From: Actinocatenispora rupis
Lineage (GTDB): Bacteria > Actinomycetota > Actinomycetes > Mycobacteriales > Micromonosporaceae
NCBI RefSeq assembly: GCF_016861975.1
Contig: NZ_BOMB01000023.1
Coordinates: 124,001 to 188,000 of the forward strand
Length of the DNA stretch: 64,000 nucleotides
Direction: 5' to 3'
Of this stretch, positions 16,074-28,189 are shown piece after piece (position 1 is the first letter of the stretch; the number at the start of each line of letters is the position of its first letter). The notes under the pieces were generated by a model. It was not told the origin of the DNA. It saw only the letters and a list, made by a program, of their open reading frames with translations, and did not search any database. The position numbers were made by a program, and so were the translations under genes.

Positions 16074-16619
16074 ATGCCGCCTGTACTCACGGATCGGTTG
16101 CGGCTCCTGCCGATCGGCCCCGACCTCGCCGGCGACCTGTGGCTCGCGCACCAGGACGACGACGTCGCCCGCTGGTACGCCGGGCGCTGGTCCCGCGACG
16201 AGGCCGAACGCGCCGCCGCCGCGATGGGCCGCGCCTGGCACGACGACGGCGTGCACAAGTGGCTCGCGTACGCGCGGGACAGCGGCGAACTCGTCGGCCG
16301 CGGTGGCCTCTCGTACGCCGAGGTCGACGGCCGCCGGCGGCTCGAAGTCGGCTGGGCGGTCCGCTCCCCCCACCAGGGCCGCGGGTACGCCACGGAGATC
16401 GGCCGCGCCGGACTCGCCCACGCGTTCGGCGAACTCGCCGCGACCGAGGTCGTCGCGTTCACCGAACGGCACAACCACCGGTCGCGCGCGGTGATGCGGC
16501 GCCTCGCCATGACGTACGTCGGCGAGATCCGCCGGCCCGGCCTGCTCCCCGGCCGCCCCGGCGTCCACGACGACGCACCCTTCGCCCTCTACGCCGCCGG
16601 CCCGCAACCGACGCCGTGA
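16074..16619 (+). CDS. GNAT family N-acetyltransferase (RimJ-like)
   Basis: 181 residues from ATG 16074. It begins LTDRLRLLPIGPDLAGDLW in the style of the RimJ/RimL group (Acetyltransf_3); motif A is GWAVRSPHQGRGYATEIGRA and motif B TERHNHRSRAVMRRLAMTY. Its TGA overlaps the GTG of the methyltransferase by 4 bases, so the two are coupled. RimJ-type enzymes acetylate protein N-termini or small amines; the acceptor here is unknown. Confidence 0.87.
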   Translation: MPPVLTDRLRLLPIGPDLAGDLWLAHQDDDVARWYAGRWSRDEAERAAAAMGRAWHDDGVHKWLAYARDSGELVGRGGLSYAEVDGRRRLEVGWAVRSPHQGRGYATEIGRAGLAHAFGELAATEVVAFTERHNHRSRAVMRRLAMTYVGEIRRPGLLPGRPGVHDDAPFALYAAGPQPTP

Positions 16620-17404
16620 CCGAGCTGTCACCCGACTACGACACGGACCCGGGCCGCTGGCGCTCGTGGACCGCACCGCGGGACGCGCACGACACCGTCG
16701 CCACCCACCTGACCGGCCCCGTACTCGACGTCGCCTGCGGGGACGGACGGCTCGCCCGCGCCCTGCGCCCCGGCGTCCGGTGGATCGGCGTCGACTCGTC
16801 GCCCACCCAGCTCGCCGCCAACCCGTACCGGCCGGTCGTGCGCGCCGACATGCTCGCCCTGCCGTTCCCGGACGGTACGTTCGCCGAGGTCACCCACCTG
16901 TGGTGCCTCTACCATCTGGCCGATCCACGGCCCGCGATCCGCGAGGCGTACCGGGTGCTGCGGCCCGGCGGCCACTACCACGCCTGCACCGCCGCCCGGA
17001 CCAACGACCCCGAACCGCTGCCCGACGGGTACCCGCCGTCGCCGTTCGACGCCGAGGACGCCGCCGCGATCGTCGGCTCGGTCTTCCCCCACGTCACCGC
17101 CGAACCCTGGGACAGCAGGTACTTCCCGCTCGACACCCGCGACGAGATCCGCGCGTACTGCCGGCACAACCTCATCCCCGCCGAACGCGCGGAGACCGCC
17201 CCGGTGCCGCTCTGGCTCACCAAGCGCGGCACCATCGTCCGGGCCACCCGACCGTGGCACCGTTGCGCCGCACGGGATCCGCGGCGAGGATGGCGGCCAC
17301 ACGGTCACGTCACGCGACGGCAACACCATCAGTCGGTACGAGTGGAGCTGAGGGGACTTGAACCCCTAACCTCCGCCTTGCAAAGGCGATGCTCTGCCAG
17401 TTGA
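16616..17404 (+). CDS. Class I SAM-dependent methyltransferase with read-through tail
   Basis: 262 residues from GTG 16616. SAM fold: motif I PVLDVACGDGRLARALRPG (about residues 35-52), acidic end of strand 2 in WIGVDSSP, motif II-like DMLALPFPDGTFAEVTHLWC and post-II RVLRPGGHYHACT (Methyltransf_11). The fold should end near residue 212 (LWLTKRGTIVRATRP). The frame continues for another ~50 residues of basic, unstructured sequence and terminates inside the antisense of tRNA-Ala; the last part (LRGLEPLTSAL) is simply translated tRNA complement. The original stop therefore seems lost. Substrate unknown. Confidence 0.8.
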   Translation: MTELSPDYDTDPGRWRSWTAPRDAHDTVATHLTGPVLDVACGDGRLARALRPGVRWIGVDSSPTQLAANPYRPVVRADMLALPFPDGTFAEVTHLWCLYHLADPRPAIREAYRVLRPGGHYHACTAARTNDPEPLPDGYPPSPFDAEDAAAIVGSVFPHVTAEPWDSRYFPLDTRDEIRAYCRHNLIPAERAETAPVPLWLTKRGTIVRATRPWHRCAARDPRRGWRPHGHVTRRQHHQSVRVELRGLEPLTSALQRRCSAS

Positions 17405-17415
17405 GCTACAGCCCC
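17343..17415 (-). tRNA. tRNA-Ala (anticodon TGC)
   Basis: The minus strand reads GGGGCTGTAGCTCAACTGGC and folds as a complete cloverleaf: acceptor GGGGCTG/CAGCTCC with a G-T pair, anticodon loop CTTTGCAAG (TGC), T-arm with GTTCAAGTC. 73 nt; CCA is not encoded. It follows tRNA-Ile and DLW-39 in the usual actinobacterial order after gyrA. The methyltransferase frame on the other strand ends inside it. Confidence 0.95.
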
Positions 17416-17553
17416 GAGCGGCGGGCACCCGTGCCCGCGCGGGAAACCCGGTCGGCCCCGACCAGGCTCGTAAACGGCATCGTGGCCCGACGGAAGTACT
17501 TGTCCGTCGGGCCCGTGTGCGCTGGCGACCGCTCCTGGCCGCCGAAGGTACGA

Positions 17554-17682
17554 CTAGCGAAGGTCGGGGGACGTGGTGGCCTCGTGCCACAGCGCCCGCT
17601 CGTCGTTCGCGTCCTTGACCTTCTTGGCGACAAGTGCGGCAACGCCGACGACCGCGGCGATGATCAGAAGCTTCTTCACCAT
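17554..17682 (-). CDS. DLW-39 family small protein
   Basis: 42 residues from ATG 17682. It starts MVKKLLIIAAVVGVAALVAK (one hydrophobic helix), has a charged middle (KVKDANDERALWHEA) and ends SPDLR: the conserved tiny actinobacterial protein found between tRNA-Ile and tRNA-Ala near gyrA. The function is unknown; it is probably a single-pass membrane peptide. It has no strong binding site; GGGGATCC precedes the start. Confidence 0.9.
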   Translation of the reverse strand: MVKKLLIIAAVVGVAALVAKKVKDANDERALWHEATTSPDLR

Positions 17683-17711
17683 TGGATCCCCCTAGAACCA
17701 TTGGTAGGGAG

Positions 17712-17785
17712 TGGGGCTAGCTGGAATCGAACCAGCGACCTCATCGTTATCAGCGATGCGCTCTAACCGACTGAGCTATAGCCCC
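17712..17785 (-). tRNA. tRNA-Ile (anticodon GAT)
   Basis: The minus strand begins GGGGCTATAGCTCAGTCGGT; the anticodon loop CTGATAACG gives GAT; the T-arm contains GGTTCGATTCC; the 3' acceptor strand ends TAGCCCC plus A. 74 nt without encoded CCA. A -10-like TAATCT (17805-17800) lies upstream. Confidence 0.95.
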
Positions 17786-18093
17786 GCGTGCGAGCCTGAA
17801 GATTACCCCATCGGAGCCCAGCCGACTCCACCCGGGGTGGGTGGAGAGACGAGGCACACCACGCGTCTGAGGCACGGACCTCGGACGCAACGCCGACGGT
17901 ACCAGCAGGCCCACCCGGTACGGCCGGCAATTCCCCCGCACCGCCGTTCCGACCCCCCGGGACGGTGGACGCGTACCGCCGTGACCAGCCACGACCCGGT
18001 CCCGCGCCCCACGTCTCCCGGGTACCACCGGCGCGACGTCGCCGGCCCGAGTACCAGGGCTGCGGGGTTCTCGCGGGGTCGGGTGGGGACGGC
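17786..18093. other. Intergenic stretch between DUF3566 terminator and tRNA-Ile
   Basis: About 300 bases with no coding frame I trust. The part nearest the tRNA contains its promoter region; the rest is featureless G+C-rich DNA. Confidence 0.5.
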
Positions 18094-18124
18094 GAAGGAC
18101 CCGGGTCGAGGACCCGGGTCCTTC
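18094..18124 (-). terminator. Strong hairpin terminator after DUF3566 gene
   Basis: GAAGGACCCGGGTC (18094-18107) and GACCCGGGTCCTTC (18111-18124) pair perfectly around GAG, 14 bases beyond the DUF3566 stop. It ends the gyrB-gyrA-DUF3566 transcript. Confidence 0.85.
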
Positions 18125-18138
18125 GTGGTGACGTCGCG

Positions 18139-18762
18139 TCAGTCCTTCTCGGACAGCGTGACCTCGATGCCGCCGACCAGGTCGGAGCACACGTTGTAGA
18201 TGAACGCGCCGAGCGTCGACAGCGCCGTGAACAGGACCATGTTGACCACGCCGAGCAGGGCCGCGACACCGATCACGCCCTTGGCCGTGATCTGCAGGTT
18301 GAAGCCCTTGCTGCCGGATCCGGCGGAACCGATCAGCGAGGTCAGCGTCTTGTTCACGCTGTCGAAGACGCCCATGGTGTCGAGCGCCAGGTACAGCACC
18401 GAGGTGGCGACGACCATCACGATGAACAGCACCAGCGACACGGCGAACGCGAACTTCATCACCGACCAGGGGTCGATGCGCTTGAGGTGCAGACGCGCGC
18501 GCCGCGGTCCGCGGGACGCCGCCGCCGACACGGTGGCCCGCGCCGCCCGTACCGCCTCGGCCACCTGGGCCTTGGCCGCACCGGTGTTGGCCTGGCCGGC
18601 CGGATCGGTTGGCGGTGGGTTCATACCCGGCGGACGGACGAACTTGCTGGTGGCCGACGGGTCGGCCGACTGCACGGCGGCCCGGCCGACGGTGCGGTTC
18701 TGCCCCTGTGAATTGGGGCCGGAGCGCGCCGCCGCGGTCTCGTGCGTCTTGGCCTCAGTCAT
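18139..18762 (-). CDS. DUF3566 transmembrane protein
   Basis: 207 residues. A long hydrophilic N-terminus (about 1-95) is followed by LKRIDPWSVMKFAFAVSLVL, the DUF3566 start, and two transmembrane segments with the loop ALDTMGVFDSVNKTLTSLIG between them; the second segment is VIGVAALLGVVNMVLFTALS, then GAFIYNVCSDLVGGIEVTL. It matches the conserved actinobacterial protein directly after gyrA, reported in mycobacteria as envelope-associated. It starts 4 bases after the gyrA stop, so it is co-transcribed. Confidence 0.92.
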   Translation of the reverse strand: MTEAKTHETAAARSGPNSQGQNRTVGRAAVQSADPSATSKFVRPPGMNPPPTDPAGQANTGAAKAQVAEAVRAARATVSAAASRGPRRARLHLKRIDPWSVMKFAFAVSLVLFIVMVVATSVLYLALDTMGVFDSVNKTLTSLIGSAGSGSKGFNLQITAKGVIGVAALLGVVNMVLFTALSTLGAFIYNVCSDLVGGIEVTLSEKD

Positions 18763-18765
18763 ACG

Positions 18766-21246
18766 TCAGTCCTGTTCCTCGGGCTCGTCGGCGTTGCGCG
18801 TGATCGCCACCAGCGTGACGCCCGCTGGGAGGTCCATCAGTTTGACACCCATTGTGTTCCGATCGCGGGTCCGCCGTACAGGCTTCACCGGAGTCCGGAT
18901 GACTCCACCGTTCGACGTGATAGCGAACACTTCGTCGTCCGGACTGACGGCCAGTGCGCCCACCAGTTGACCACGACGGGTCGTGATCTTCGCGGTGAGT
19001 ACGCCCTTGCCGCCCCGATTCTGCGTCGGGTACTCCTCGACGGGGGTCCGCTTCGCGAAACCGCCGTCGGTCGCCACCAGGATGTCCATGCCCTCCCGGA
19101 CGACCTCCATCGTCAGGAGAACATCCCCGTCGGTGAACCGCATGCCGATCACCCCGGCTGTGGCGCGTCCCATCGGCCGCAGCGACTCGTCGGTCGCCTT
19201 GAACCGGATGGCCTGCGCGTTCGCACTGACCAGGAGCAGGTCGTCCTCGGGCCCGATGAGCGCGGCCTTGACCACCTCGTCCTCGTCGCGAAGGTTGATC
19301 GCGATGACCCCGCCCGACCGGTTCGAGTCGAAGTCGGTCAGCTTGGTCTTCTTGACGACGCCGGCCTTCGTCGCGAGCACCAGGTACGGGGAGACCTCGT
19401 AGTTCGGGATCTCGATGACCTGGGCGATGTGCTCGTCGGGCTGGAACGCCAGCAGGTTCGCCACGTGCTGGCCCTTGGCCGCGCGGCTCGCCTCGGGCAG
19501 CTCGTACGCCTTCGCCCGGTAGACGCGGCCCTTGTTCGTGAAGAACAGGATCCAGTCGTGCGTCGAGCAGACGAAGAAGTGGCTGACGATGTCGTCCTGC
19601 CGCAGCGCCGCACCCTGTACGCCCTTGCCGCCGCGCCGCTGCGTGCGGTACAGGTCGGACTTGGTGCGCTTGGCGTAGCCGCCGCGGGTGATCGTGACGA
19701 CCACGTCCTCGCGGGCGATCAGGTCCTCGATCGACACGTCCCCGTCGAACGGAACGATCTTGGTGCGCCGGTCGTCCCCGTACTTCCGGACGACCTCGGC
19801 CAGCTCCTCGCTGACGATCTTCCGCTGCCGCTCGGGTTTGGCCAGGATGTCCTGCAGGTCGGCGATCGTCGCCTCGATGTCGGCCAGTTCCTGGATGATC
19901 TTCTGCCGTTCCAGGGCGGCCAGCCGGCGCAGCTGCATGTCGAGGATCGCGGTGGCCTGCACCTCGTCCACGTCCAGCAGCTCGATCAGCCCGGTACGCG
20001 CCGCGTCCGCGCTCGGCGAGCGCCGGATCAGCGCGATGACCTCGTCGAGCTGGTCGAGCGCCTTGACCAGACCGCGCAGGATGTGGGCCCGCTCCTCGGC
20101 CTTGCGCAGCCGGTACCGGGTGCGCCGGACGATGACCTCGATCTGGTGCTTGACGTACAGCTGGATGAACTGGGCGAGGTTCAGCGTGCGCGGCACGCCG
20201 TCGACCAGGGCCAGCATGTTCGCGCCGAACGTCTCCTGTAGCTGCGTGTGCTTGTACAGGTTGTTCAGCACGATCTTGGCGACCGCGTCGCGCTTGAGCA
20301 CCAGTACCAGCCGCATGCCGGTACGGCCGGAGGACTCCTCGCGGATGTCCGCGATGCCGGAGAGCTTGCCCTCCTTGACCAGCTCGGCGATCCGCTCGGA
20401 CAGGTTGTCCGGGTTCACCTGGTACGGCAGTTCGGACACCACGAGCATGGTGCGGCCCTTGGCGTCCTCCTCGACGTCCACGACGGCGCGCATCCGGATC
20501 GAGCCACGGCCCGTCCGGTACGCGTCGAGGATGCCCTGGCTGCCGACGATCACGCCCTTGGTCGGGAAGTCGGGGCCCTTGACGATGCCGATGAGCTCCT
20601 CAAGCGCCTCCTCCTCGGTGGCGTCGGGGTGCTCCAGGCACCACTGCACGCCGGCCGCGACCTCGCGCAGGTTGTGCGGCGGAATGCGGGTGGCCATGCC
20701 GACCGCGATGCCCTCGGAACCGTTGACCAGCAGGTTCGGGAACCGTGCCGGCAGGACGTCGGGCTCCTGCGTGGTGCCGTCGTAGTTCGGCGAGAAGTCG
20801 ACGGTGTCCTCGTCGATGTCCCGCAGCATCTCCATGGCCAACGGGTCCAGCCGGCACTCGGTGTACCGCATGGCCGCGGCCGGGTCGTTGCCCGGTGAGC
20901 CGAAGTTGCCGTTCCCGTCGATCAGCGGGTACCGCATGGACCAGGGCTGCGCCAGCCGTACGAGCGAGTCGTAGATCGCCGAGTCGCCGTGCGGGTGGTA
21001 GTTGCCCATGACGGCGCCGACGACCTTGGCGCACTTGACGTACCCCCGCTCGGGGCGCACGCCGTCGTCGTACATGCCGTAGAGGATCTTGCGGTGGACG
21101 GGCTTGAGACCGTCCCTGACCTCGGGGAGCGCCCGACCGACGATCACGCTCATCGCGTAGTCGAGGTACGAACGCTGCATCTCGACCTCAAGCCCGACGG
21201 GCTCGATCCGGTCTCCGCCGCCCGGCGGCACCGTCGTCTCGGTCAC
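18766..21246 (-). CDS. gyrA: DNA gyrase subunit A
   Basis: 826 residues from GTG 21246 with GAGAGG upstream. Breakage-reunion subunit of gyrase, which introduces negative supercoils with GyrB. Catalytic tyrosine is Tyr128 in [11 protein letters not shown]. The quinolone-binding loop reads [17 protein letters not shown] with Ser89 and Asp93 at the E. coli Ser83/Asp87 positions, i.e. the sensitive-type residues (mycobacteria naturally have Ala at the first). The GyrA box appears as QRRGGKG. The six-bladed C-terminal DNA-wrapping domain follows from about residue 505. Gene order gyrB-gyrA with a 79-bp gap that contains three DnaA-box-like sites. Confidence 0.98.
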   Translation of the reverse strand: MTETTVPPGGGDRIEPVGLEVEMQRSYLDYAMSVIVGRALPEVRDGLKPVHRKILYGMYDDGVRPERGYVKCAKVVGAVMGNYHPHGDSAIYDSLVRLAQPWSMRYPLIDGNGNFGSPGNDPAAAMRYTECRLDPLAMEMLRDIDEDTVDFSPNYDGTTQEPDVLPARFPNLLVNGSEGIAVGMATRIPPHNLREVAAGVQWCLEHPDATEEEALEELIGIVKGPDFPTKGVIVGSQGILDAYRTGRGSIRMRAVVDVEEDAKGRTMLVVSELPYQVNPDNLSERIAELVKEGKLSGIADIREESSGRTGMRLVLVLKRDAVAKIVLNNLYKHTQLQETFGANMLALVDGVPRTLNLAQFIQLYVKHQIEVIVRRTRYRLRKAEERAHILRGLVKALDQLDEVIALIRRSPSADAARTGLIELLDVDEVQATAILDMQLRRLAALERQKIIQELADIEATIADLQDILAKPERQRKIVSEELAEVVRKYGDDRRTKIVPFDGDVSIEDLIAREDVVVTITRGGYAKRTKSDLYRTQRRGGKGVQGAALRQDDIVSHFFVCSTHDWILFFTNKGRVYRAKAYELPEASRAAKGQHVANLLAFQPDEHIAQVIEIPNYEVSPYLVLATKAGVVKKTKLTDFDSNRSGGVIAINLRDEDEVVKAALIGPEDDLLLVSANAQAIRFKATDESLRPMGRATAGVIGMRFTDGDVLLTMEVVREGMDILVATDGGFAKRTPVEEYPTQNRGGKGVLTAKITTRRGQLVGALAVSPDDEVFAITSNGGVIRTPVKPVRRTRDRNTMGVKLMDLPAGVTLVAITRNADEPEEQD

Positions 21247-21260
21247 GAATTACCTCTCGC

Positions 21261-21290
21261 TGTGGATATCGCTGTGGATACTGTGGATTG
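21261..21290. promoter_or_regulatory. Three DnaA-box-like sites between gyrB and gyrA
   Basis: TGTGGATAT (21261-21269), TGTGGATAC (21273-21281) and TGTGGATTG (21282-21290) all point the same way, and each matches TGTGGATAA except at the last one or two bases. They lie 15-45 bases upstream of the gyrA start in the gyrB-gyrA gap. Confidence 0.65.
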
Positions 21291-21325
21291 TCTGCTACTC
21301 AGCGTCGCCAGTTCGTCGCCACGAG

Positions 21326-23275
<1,950 letters not shown>

Positions 23276-23858
23276 CCTCTGTCACTTTCTCCGTGGCCGG
23301 CAGTGGAGCTGGGTTGCCGGGCCGCGGGATCGGGCGCACACGGGACGGCGAACGGCACGCACTTGCCCGCCCGGAAGCGGGCCGGGAATGACCCCGGGGC
23401 CTGGACGAACGCCGGCAGCGGGCCGACGAGCCCCGGAGGCGTGCCGGTCGACCCCCGCGATTGCGGGTCGAACGGCTGAACTCCGTGTCAATCTTACTTG
23501 GCCCGACCGACATAACCGCGGTCCGGCACCCCTGTAGTGGCCGAGAAGACGAGAAAATCCCCCGGGACGCACCCCCCTACGGGTCCGGCGACCCGCGGCG
23601 CTCACGCGCCCGACACCAGCCCGCCCGGCGACACCGGCCACCGGAAGACGCTCCGACGCGCCGCACGACGGCCGCGCGACACGCACGCACGCGTACGCCG
23701 CTGGCAAGAATACGACGCGTGAGCACGTGCCGTTCACGGGACACGACAATCCGGCGAGCGCGCCCGCATCGGCCACGAGTACGGGCACTTCGGGCAGGTA
23801 CCCAACCGACCGCCAGCCGACCCGCCCATAACGGGTGACCGGCCATCGGGGAGGACGG
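23276..23858. other. Leader/intergenic region upstream of gyrB
   Basis: 583 bases without a gene I can defend on either strand. On the minus strand a TTGACA (23491-23486), overlapping a TAAGAT (23496-23491), could be part of a gyrB promoter; spacing to a partner box is not convincing. No DnaA boxes or repeats seen. Confidence 0.4.
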
Positions 23859-23930
23859 ATGGACGGCGACCGACACCAGCAGTACAAGGGGTACGTCCGG
23901 GTCGGGGCGTACGACCCACACTCCAGGTGA
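23859..23930 (+). CDS. Candidate micro-ORF (23 aa)
   Basis: A short frame from ATG 23859 with a strong binding site GGGGAGGACGG directly upstream. The product starts MDGDRHQQYKGYVRVG and ends AYDPHSR. Its TGA overlaps the GTG of a second tiny frame (23927-24031) by 4 bases, as in translationally coupled genes. No family recognised. It could be a leader peptide or an artefact of G+C-rich DNA. Confidence 0.35.
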   Translation: MDGDRHQQYKGYVRVGAYDPHSR

Positions 23931-24031
23931 GCGATCCGGGCGGCCACGCCGAACGGCCCGCCGGGCAGGTCGACGTGTTCGGCGACCCGGCCGACCAGTA
24001 CAGCTGGCGAACCGACCCGTTCCGGCGCTGA
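23927..24031 (+). CDS. Candidate small ORF (34 aa), coupled to the upstream micro-ORF
   Basis: From GTG 23927 the product reads MSDPGGHAERPAGQVDVFGD and then PADQYSWRTDPFRR. It is acidic and polar, with no hydrophobic segment. It ends 48 bases before the convergent dciA stop. Evidence is the strong binding site of the upstream frame and the GTGA overlap only. Confidence 0.35.
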   Translation: MSDPGGHAERPAGQVDVFGDPADQYSWRTDPFRR

Positions 24032-24078
24032 GCCGTTGCGCCGCCGGATCCCTTGCGTACCAACAGATTCGGCGGCGC

Positions 24079-24648
24079 TCAGCCGTACGTGTCGCCGGGG
24101 CCGGGGCCGCGTACGCGCAGCGGACCGTGCCGCCAGGACGGCGCCGCGGGACCGTGGATGCGGAGCTTCTTGACCGGACTCGGGCGTACCTCCCGGGCGA
24201 TCTGGGCCAGGATCTTCCCGCTGAGCAGGCGCAACTGCGTCGCCCACGCGGTCGACTCGGCCTCGATCGTCAGCTCGCCGTCGGTCAACTTCACCGGGCG
24301 GCAGTGGTCGGCGATGCTCGCGCCGACGACCTTCTCCCACGCGCCGAACACGGTCGCCTCCGCGGCCGGGCGCTGCCAGCCGCGGTCCTTCACCAGCTTG
24401 CTCAGCAGGTTCCCGAACGGTTGCGGGTCACGGGGATCCGGCCCCGGCCCGGTGTATCCCCGCCTGCGGTAGCGGCGCGGATCTCCGTCGCCGTACCGTC
24501 CCGACCGGCCCCGCTCGGTCCGCCTCGCCTTCGCCGCGTCGAGTACGGCGCGCGCCAGGTCCGGGCCGGTCAGCCCGTCCGGCAACCCGTCCCCCGCCGT
24601 ACCGTCCACAGTGGACTTGTCGGGCTCCTCGGTCGGCTCAGACGACAC
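24079..24648 (-). CDS. dciA: DciA family replication protein (DUF721)
   Basis: 189 residues. An N-terminal hydrophilic region is followed by the DUF721 domain from about residue 78: [40 protein letters not shown] and [20 protein letters not shown]. DciA is the ancestral loader/operator of the replicative helicase DnaB in bacteria lacking DnaC/DnaI. Its start overlaps the recF stop by 11 bases. Residues KSTVDGT are encoded by a 20-bp sequence repeated in recF. Confidence 0.93.
   Translation of the reverse strand: MSSEPTEEPDKSTVDGTAGDGLPDGLTGPDLARAVLDAAKARRTERGRSGRYGDGDPRRYRRRGYTGPGPDPRDPQPFGNLLSKLVKDRGWQRPAAEATVFGAWEKVVGASIADHCRPVKLTDGELTIEAESTAWATQLRLLSGKILAQIAREVRPSPVKKLRIHGPAAPSWRHGPLRVRGPGPGDTYG
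24601..24620. repeat. 20-bp repeat with central palindrome, copy 1 (in dciA)
   Basis: ACCGTCCACAGTGGACTTGT, identical to 25067-25086. It contains the 13-bp palindrome GTCCACAGTGGAC. Confidence 0.8.
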
Positions 24649-25807
24649 GGCGCACCTCCCCGGCGGCGACGTCGAATCGCCCGCCCTGCAACGCTTCCGG
24701 TACGTCGGCGGCCACCGCGCAGGTGACGAGCACCTGGTCCGCGCCGGCCACCAGATCGGCCAGCCGCTCCCGCCGGCCGGCGTCCAACTCGGCGAACACG
24801 TCGTCCAGGATCAGCACCGGCTCGGCCCCCGCCGCGCGCAGCAACTCGAACGACGCCAGCCGCAACGCCAGCGCGAACGACCAGCACTCACCGTGGCTCG
24901 CGTACCCGCGGACGGGCAGGTCGCCGAGGGTCAGCAGCAGCTCGTCGCGGTGCGGGCCGTGCAGCGTGGTGCCGCGCTCGACCTCGCTCGGCCGGGCCTT
25001 CGCCAGCGCCGCGGACAGCCGCGCCGTCAACACGTCCCGGTCCGGGGTCAGCTCCCCACTGCCATCACCGTCCACAGTGGACTTGTACGCCGCCCGCGCG
25101 CGGCCCTTGCCCTGGCTGACCGCGTCGTACGCCTTCTCCAGGTGCGGGACGAGCCCGGCGACCAGCTCCAGCCGGCCGGCGACCAGGTCGGCGCCGTGCC
25201 GGGCCAGATGGCTGTCCCACACGTCCAGGGTGCGCAGGTCGGCGGCGACCGCCGGGTCACCCGAGTCCACCTTGCGCCGCCCGCCGGCCCGCCGCGCCAG
25301 GTACGACGTGCGCAGCAAAGCGTTGCGCTGCTTGAGAACCCGCTCGTAGTCGGCGCGGACCCCGGCGTACCGCGGGTAGCGCGCGACGAGCAACTCGTCC
25401 AGGTAGCGCCGGCGCTCGGCCGGGTCGCCGCGCACCAGCGCCAGGTCCTCCGGCGCGAACAGCACCGTACGCAGGGCGCCGAGGATCTCGCGGGCCCGCG
25501 GCACCGGCGAACGGTTGAGCCGGGCCCGGTTCGCCTTGCCGGGCACCAACTCCAGCTCGACCAGCAGCTCGCGGCCGTCGTTCACGACCACGGCCCGGAC
25601 CACCGCCCGCTCGGCGCCGGCCCGGACGAGCGGGGCGTCCGACGAGACCCGGTGGCTGCCCAGCGTCGCCAGGTAGCCGAGGGCCTCCATGAGGTTCGTC
25701 TTGCCCTGCCCGTTCGGCCCGACGAAGACGCTCGGGCCGGGGTCGAGCGTCACCGACACCTGCGGGTAGCTGCGGAAATCGACGAGCTCGACCTGCCGGA
25801 CGTACAT
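24638..25807 (-). CDS. recF: DNA replication and repair protein RecF
   Basis: 389 residues from ATG 25807. SMC-like ATPase that helps load RecA at gaps through RecOR. Walker [18 protein letters not shown] (about residues 30-46), ABC-type signature region in [20 protein letters not shown], and Walker [19 protein letters not shown]. It lies between gnd and dciA in the dnaN-gnd-recF-dciA-gyrB series. Codons for YKSTVDG contain copy 2 of a 20-bp repeat. Confidence 0.97.
   Translation of the reverse strand: MYVRQVELVDFRSYPQVSVTLDPGPSVFVGPNGQGKTNLMEALGYLATLGSHRVSSDAPLVRAGAERAVVRAVVVNDGRELLVELELVPGKANRARLNRSPVPRAREILGALRTVLFAPEDLALVRGDPAERRRYLDELLVARYPRYAGVRADYERVLKQRNALLRTSYLARRAGGRRKVDSGDPAVAADLRTLDVWDSHLARHGADLVAGRLELVAGLVPHLEKAYDAVSQGKGRARAAYKSTVDGDGSGELTPDRDVLTARLSAALAKARPSEVERGTTLHGPHRDELLLTLGDLPVRGYASHGECWSFALALRLASFELLRAAGAEPVLILDDVFAELDAGRRERLADLVAGADQVLVTCAVAADVPEALQGGRFDVAAGEVRRVV
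25067..25086. repeat. 20-bp repeat with central palindrome, copy 2 (in recF)
   Basis: Exact second copy of ACCGTCCACAGTGGACTTGT, same orientation, 466 bp from copy 1. The two host codings agree (KSTVDG). Confidence 0.8.
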
Positions 25808-25848
25808 CCTCGTCCCCTACGGTGTCGTGTCCCGGGCGTACCCCGGCG

Positions 25849-26724
<876 letters not shown>

Positions 26725-26874
26725 GTCCCCTCCCGATTCGACCCTTGGTCGTACGTCCGGTGTGCGGTCACGTGGCGGCCCCCGCGAACCGCCCCGCCCG
26801 CCCAGCGATGACGGTACGCGCGCCGCCAACCGGCCGGGCCGCGACCCGGAAACGGATGGCGGGCGCCACGACCG

Positions 26875-28011
26875 CTACTGGTTCGCGAACCGCACCGGCA
26901 TGATCAGGTACTTGTACGACGTGTCGTCCTCGCCGTCCTCGGTGCTGCCCGAGATGACCGCCGGCTTCATCGGGTCGACGAACGACAGCCGCGCGATCGG
27001 CTTCCCCAACTGCCCCAACCCATCCAGCAGGTACTGCGGGTTGAACGCCGTGGTCATCTCGTCCCCCGAGTACTCGCACTCCAGGGCCTCGGAGGCGCGC
27101 GCGTCCTCGGTCGCGCCGGCCTCGACGACCAGCCCGTCGGTCGAGAACGACAGCCGGACCGGGTTGTTCCGCTCGGCTACCAGCGCGACGCGCTTGACCA
27201 CCTCGGCCAGCGCCGCGGCGGGAACCCGCGCGTGCGCGACGAACTCGGGCGGGAAGATCGACCGCAGCGGCGGGTAGTTCTCCCCTTCCAGCAGGCGGCT
27301 GGTGGTGCGGCGCTCGCCGCCGGTGAACCCGATCATCCCCTCGCCGGCACCGGCCGCGGACAGCGCGACCCCGACCGAACCGCCCAGCGGCCCGAGCGCC
27401 CGCGCCGTCTCGCTCAGCGTCCGCGCCGGTACGAGCGCGGTCAGGCTCGTGTCCGCCTCGTCCGGCTGCCACTCCAGCTCGCGCATGGCCGCCCGGTACC
27501 GGTCGGTGGCGAGCAGGGTCAGCGTGTTGCGCTCCAGCTCCAGTTTGACGCCGGTGATCATCGGCAGCGTCTCGTCCCGGCCGGCGGCCACGGCGACCTG
27601 CGCGACGGCCGTGGCGAACAGCCCGGCGTCGATCCGTCCCGCCGAACGCGGCATCTCCGGCAGCGTCGGGTAGTCCTCGACCGGCATCGTCGGCAACGTG
27701 AAACGCGCGCTGCCGCAGGTGATCTCGACCCGCGAACCCTCGGTCGCCACGTCCACCGGCTTGGCCGGCAGCGCCCGGGTGATCTCGGCGAGCAGCCGGC
27801 CCGACACCAGCACCGTGCCGTCCGCGTCGGCCTGCACGTCGACCTGGACCTGGCTCGACACCTCGTAGTCGAACCCGGACACGGTCAGCCGACCGTCGCC
27901 CACCTCCAGCATCACGCCGGCGAGCACCGGCACCGGCGGCCGGTTCGGCAGGCTCTTGGCGGTCCACGCCACGGCGTCGGCGAGCGCGTCCCGCTCGACC
28001 CGGAACTTCAT
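26875..28011 (-). CDS. dnaN: DNA polymerase III beta subunit (sliding clamp)
   Basis: 378 residues from ATG 28011 with AGGGGGGATCGC upstream. Three clamp domains in series; N-terminal MKFRVERDALADAVAWTAKS, middle RYRAAMRELEWQP, C-terminal AFNPQYLLDGLGQLG and the closing YKYLIMPVRFANQ, which forms the partner-binding pocket. It encircles DNA as a dimer and tethers polymerase III. First gene to the left of oriC. Confidence 0.98.
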   Translation of the reverse strand: MKFRVERDALADAVAWTAKSLPNRPPVPVLAGVMLEVGDGRLTVSGFDYEVSSQVQVDVQADADGTVLVSGRLLAEITRALPAKPVDVATEGSRVEITCGSARFTLPTMPVEDYPTLPEMPRSAGRIDAGLFATAVAQVAVAAGRDETLPMITGVKLELERNTLTLLATDRYRAAMRELEWQPDEADTSLTALVPARTLSETARALGPLGGSVGVALSAAGAGEGMIGFTGGERRTTSRLLEGENYPPLRSIFPPEFVAHARVPAAALAEVVKRVALVAERNNPVRLSFSTDGLVVEAGATEDARASEALECEYSGDEMTTAFNPQYLLDGLGQLGKPIARLSFVDPMKPAVISGSTEDGEDDTSYKYLIMPVRFANQ

Positions 28012-28189
28012 GCGATCCCCCCTGGGAGAACGTCGGTGTGCGTGGCGGCGGCGGTTGCCGGCGCCGCGGCGGGCCGGCGGTCAGGCTCGGTCGGCCCGCC
28101 GATCGCGGACTCGGTCAGACCATACGGGGACCGTCCGACAGTCGGCGAACCCTCACCTGATCCGGTACGGGTTGCCTTGGGCGTCTGAT

